5,684 nucleotides of DNA from Nanobdellota archaeon (GTDB lineage Archaea; Nanobdellota; Nanobdellia; Woesearchaeales; BS150m-G63): positions 1-5,684 of the forward strand of contig JAGLOT010000043.1 in NCBI GenBank assembly GCA_023137655.1. Reading direction: 5' to 3'. Made by a program: the position numbers and the translations under genes. The notes beneath the pieces were generated by a model. That model was not told where the DNA came from, did no database searches, and was given only the letters and a program-made list of their open reading frames with translations. Below, piece by piece: positions 3,873 through 5,684 of this stretch. The number at the start of each line of letters is the position of its first letter. Position 1 is the first letter of the stretch.

Positions 3873-5684
3873 TAATTATTAAAACAACAAATACTAAAAT
3901 TATTACTAAAAGTGCAATATTAAGTAAAAACAATGAAACATTCAAATCTGGTGATTCTTGTTCTTCTTCCATTGCATCCATATAAATAACTTCAGTTCCT
4001 GTATATTCAACAGGTTGACCAACAATTATATTAATTGAATCTAAAACCCTATCCACTTGCTCATAAACATAGTAATCAGAGTAAATTTCAACCATACATG
4101 AATAACTGCCTGCTTCTGCATTTGCTGGAATATTTAATGGTATCTCCATATAATTTGGTTCTAATCTTTCAATTAAAACATCTTCCATTATAATATTAAT
4201 ACCTAAGTCATTACAAGTTACTTCAACAATCATATTGTCTTCATCTGTAATTCCTCTATTAACTACTTCTAAGCTTAATACAGCTTGTTCTCCGACATTA
4301 ACATCAGCACTACAAGTTAAACCTTCCATATAATATTGATGTTGTTCTCTTTCAATATCATCATTCCAGTCATCGTCATAATCATCGTCTTCTTCCTCTT
4401 CCTCTTCCTCTGCCCAATCGTTTATAGTAAACCATTCGGAAACACTGTATCCAAAGACTGTTATTTCATAATCATCTGCTGCCCATTCTGGAACAACAAA
4501 AGTTGTTAAAAATGCACCATTTACATCTGTGGTTGGTGTTGCAATAATTTGACTGTCTAAATAAATGACTAAAGTTTCATTTGCACCAAAGTTAATTCCA
4601 CTCAAATCTATAATATCTCCTGGAATTCCACTTGTTGGACTAACAAATAAATCAGGTTCTACTCCACCTTGTTCTAATACAAGGAAAGGTGTAGTTGCTG
4701 AATAACCAACAGCCATTACATTATATAATCCTGCTGCTACATCTGGAACTGTAAATACGCCAGTAAAACTGCCAGTATTATCGGTATTTACGTTGACAAT
4801 AAAATTTGCCCCCAAGTATAATGTTACAGTTTCATTTGGATTAAAATTATTACCCCAAACATTAATAACATCTCCTTCATATCCAGAAACTGGATCTACA
4901 AAAATTTCTGATTCGTCTGGTCCAACATTTTCTAATACTTCAAAGTCTGCAGTTCCGGCCCTATTAACTACTGTTATTTCATAGTCTCCTGTTGGAACAT
5001 TTGGGACATTAAATGTATCAATAAATGTACCATTTGCATCTGTGGTAGGTGTTGCAATAACTTGCCCTGCCATCATTATAATTAATGTATCATTTGCTGG
5101 ATAATCATTACCCCAAATATTGATAACATCACCTACATATCCTTGTTCTGGATTAACATACAATTCTGAAAAGTATGGGCCTTCTAAAACATCAAAGTAA
5201 GCATATGCTGTTGGATAATTATCCACAGAAACTAAATAATTATTTCCAGGAGCTAAATCAGGAACAACAAAATCTACTTCAAATTCTGCATCAGACCATT
5301 GGAATTCTGCAATTATGATTCCTGCCATCCTAATTGTTATTGTCTCATTTGAAGACACATACAAAAAATCATGACCATAAACAGTTCTTGTTTCTCCAAC
5401 ATGTCCTCCTGGAGCACTTAATGTAATTGAAGGATAATCTGGTTGTGTACCATTATCTAAAATAGTGAATACTTCGTATACATTATACATTGAACTCATA
5501 TTAGTTCCATAGACATTAATATTATAATCTCCTGGAGCTAAATCAGGAACAACAAAAGTTGTATCAAAAGATCCTGATGCACCCATTGAAGATGTAACAA
5601 TTATTTCATTATCAAACAAAATAATTAAATTATCTCCTGGAATATATCCAGTTCCTTCTAAATCAATAACATCCCCTACATAAC
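3856..5684 (-). CDS. Surface protein with tandem Ig/IPT-like units, CARDB-like domain and C-terminal membrane anchor (5' end missing)
   Basis: The frame is open to the right edge and the first visible codons (YVGDVIDL) are already inside a repeat unit, so the true start and any signal peptide lie outside. The TTG at 5619 is internal. In 608 visible residues, five units start at about 1, 94, 182, 268 and 353, each following GD-hydrophobic-G-N-[ND]ET-x-VPD-GxY-FxV. This fits IPT/TIG-like beta-sandwich repeats seen in cell-surface proteins. An acidic hinge (425-445) is followed by a CARDB-like domain (about 451-556), a Glu-rich linker, and a membrane helix (582-603) ending in the basic tail RSIRK. 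Topology is outside-facing. NET or NDT sequons recur at the same place in units two to five. It is likely a stalk, adhesin or S-layer-associated protein; the ligand is unknown. Confidence 0.88.
   Translation of the reverse strand, partial: YVGDVIDLEGTGYIPGDNLIILFDNEIIVTSSMGASGSFDTTFVVPDLAPGDYNINVYGTNMSSMYNVYEVFTILDNGTQPDYPSITLSAPGGHVGETRTVYGHDFLYVSSNETITIRMAGIIIAEFQWSDAEFEVDFVVPDLAPGNNYLVSVDNYPTAYAYFDVLEGPYFSELYVNPEQGYVGDVINIWGNDYPANDTLIIMMAGQVIATPTTDANGTFIDTFNVPNVPTGDYEITVVNRAGTADFEVLENVGPDESEIFVDPVSGYEGDVINVWGNNFNPNETVTLYLGANFIVNVNTDNTGSFTGVFTVPDVAAGLYNVMAVGYSATTPFLVLEQGGVEPDLFVSPTSGIPGDIIDLSGINFGANETLVIYLDSQIIATPTTDVNGAFLTTFVVPEWAADDYEITVFGYSVSEWFTINDWAEEEEEEEDDDYDDDWNDDIEREQHQYYMEGLTCSADVNVGEQAVLSLEVVNRGITDEDNMIVEVTCNDLGINIIMEDVLIERLEPNYMEIPLNIPANAEAGSYSCMVEIYSDYYVYEQVDRVLDSINIIVGQPVEYTGTEVIYMDAMEEEQESPDLNVSLFLLNIALLVIILVFVVLIIRSIRK
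4417..5682 (-). repeat. Five tandem protein repeats of about 85-93 residues
   Basis: Approximate unit spans on the minus strand are 5682-5404, 5403-5140, 5139-4882, 4881-4627 and 4626-4417. Shared landmarks are [YHI]xG[DE] at the start, G-[NDHI]-[DN]-[FY] near residue 10, N-[ED]-T, a TTD.NG or similar turn, and VP[DNE] followed by G or D and Y. The first unit may be incomplete and more units may lie beyond the window. Confidence 0.75.
5249..5557 (-). repeat. Identical 24-bp segments in two adjacent repeat units
   Basis: Bases 5249-5272 and 5534-5557 are identical over 24 positions, 285 bases (95 codons) apart, both encoding FVVPDLAPG. Flanking bases diverge quickly. This is a short patch of identity within otherwise diverged units. 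Confidence 0.75.

Noticed and set aside
5617..5619. TTG at 5619 as the start of the right-hand surface protein
   Set aside because: The frame continues upstream with YVGDVIDL, which aligns with the start of the other repeat units, so this codon is an internal Leu.
4417..5682. CRISPR array or DNA satellite
   Set aside because: The periodicity of about 255-285 bases is in-frame protein repetition with diverged DNA, without short identical repeats separated by unique spacers.
2004..5684. Halophilic salt-in organism suggested by acidic proteins
   Set aside because: RuBisCO in the same window is Lys-rich and not acidic, so acidity is limited to the surface proteins and the low-complexity protein.

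Overview
The window looks like DNA from an AT-rich archaeon, most plausibly a small-genome DPANN-type lineage (for example Pacearchaeota or Woesearchaeota). This is inference. It rests on an archaeal form III RuBisCO, archaeal-style ribosome binding sites (GAGGTGA, GGTGA), a BRE/TATA promoter, oligo-T termination signals, and large single-span surface proteins built from Ig-like domains. No marker gene fixes the lineage.

Layout: bases 17-517 (+) encode a very acidic, low-complexity protein of unknown function. After a 52-base gap holding a perfect 8-bp hairpin and a TATA-like box comes a form III RuBisCO large subunit (+, about 570-1841) with every catalytic residue I can place. The AT-rich gap 1842-2003 separates it from a convergent surface-protein gene (-, 2004-3626) that has a signal peptide, four probable beta-sandwich regions and a C-terminal membrane anchor. 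A 229-base intergenic region (3627-3855) carries that gene's promoter and a dense nest of inverted and direct repeats. The rest (3856-5684, -) is the 3' part of a second surface protein: five tandem Ig/IPT-like units, an acidic hinge, a CARDB-like domain and a membrane anchor. Its 5' end lies beyond the right edge.

The two minus-strand genes probably belong to one envelope locus. Their membrane-proximal domains resemble each other, both carry acidic Asp-rich runs containing Trp, both have NxT sequons, and both end in a hairpin spanning the stop codon followed by T-tracts. RuBisCO presumably serves AMP/nucleoside salvage (ribulose-1,5-bisphosphate plus CO2 to two 3-phosphoglycerate), but its usual partners, AMP phosphorylase and ribose-1,5-bisphosphate isomerase, are not in the window. 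I see no functional link between RuBisCO and the surface genes. No tRNA, rRNA, CRISPR array or transposase was found. The least explained sequence is the repeat-rich promoter region at about 3694-3818.
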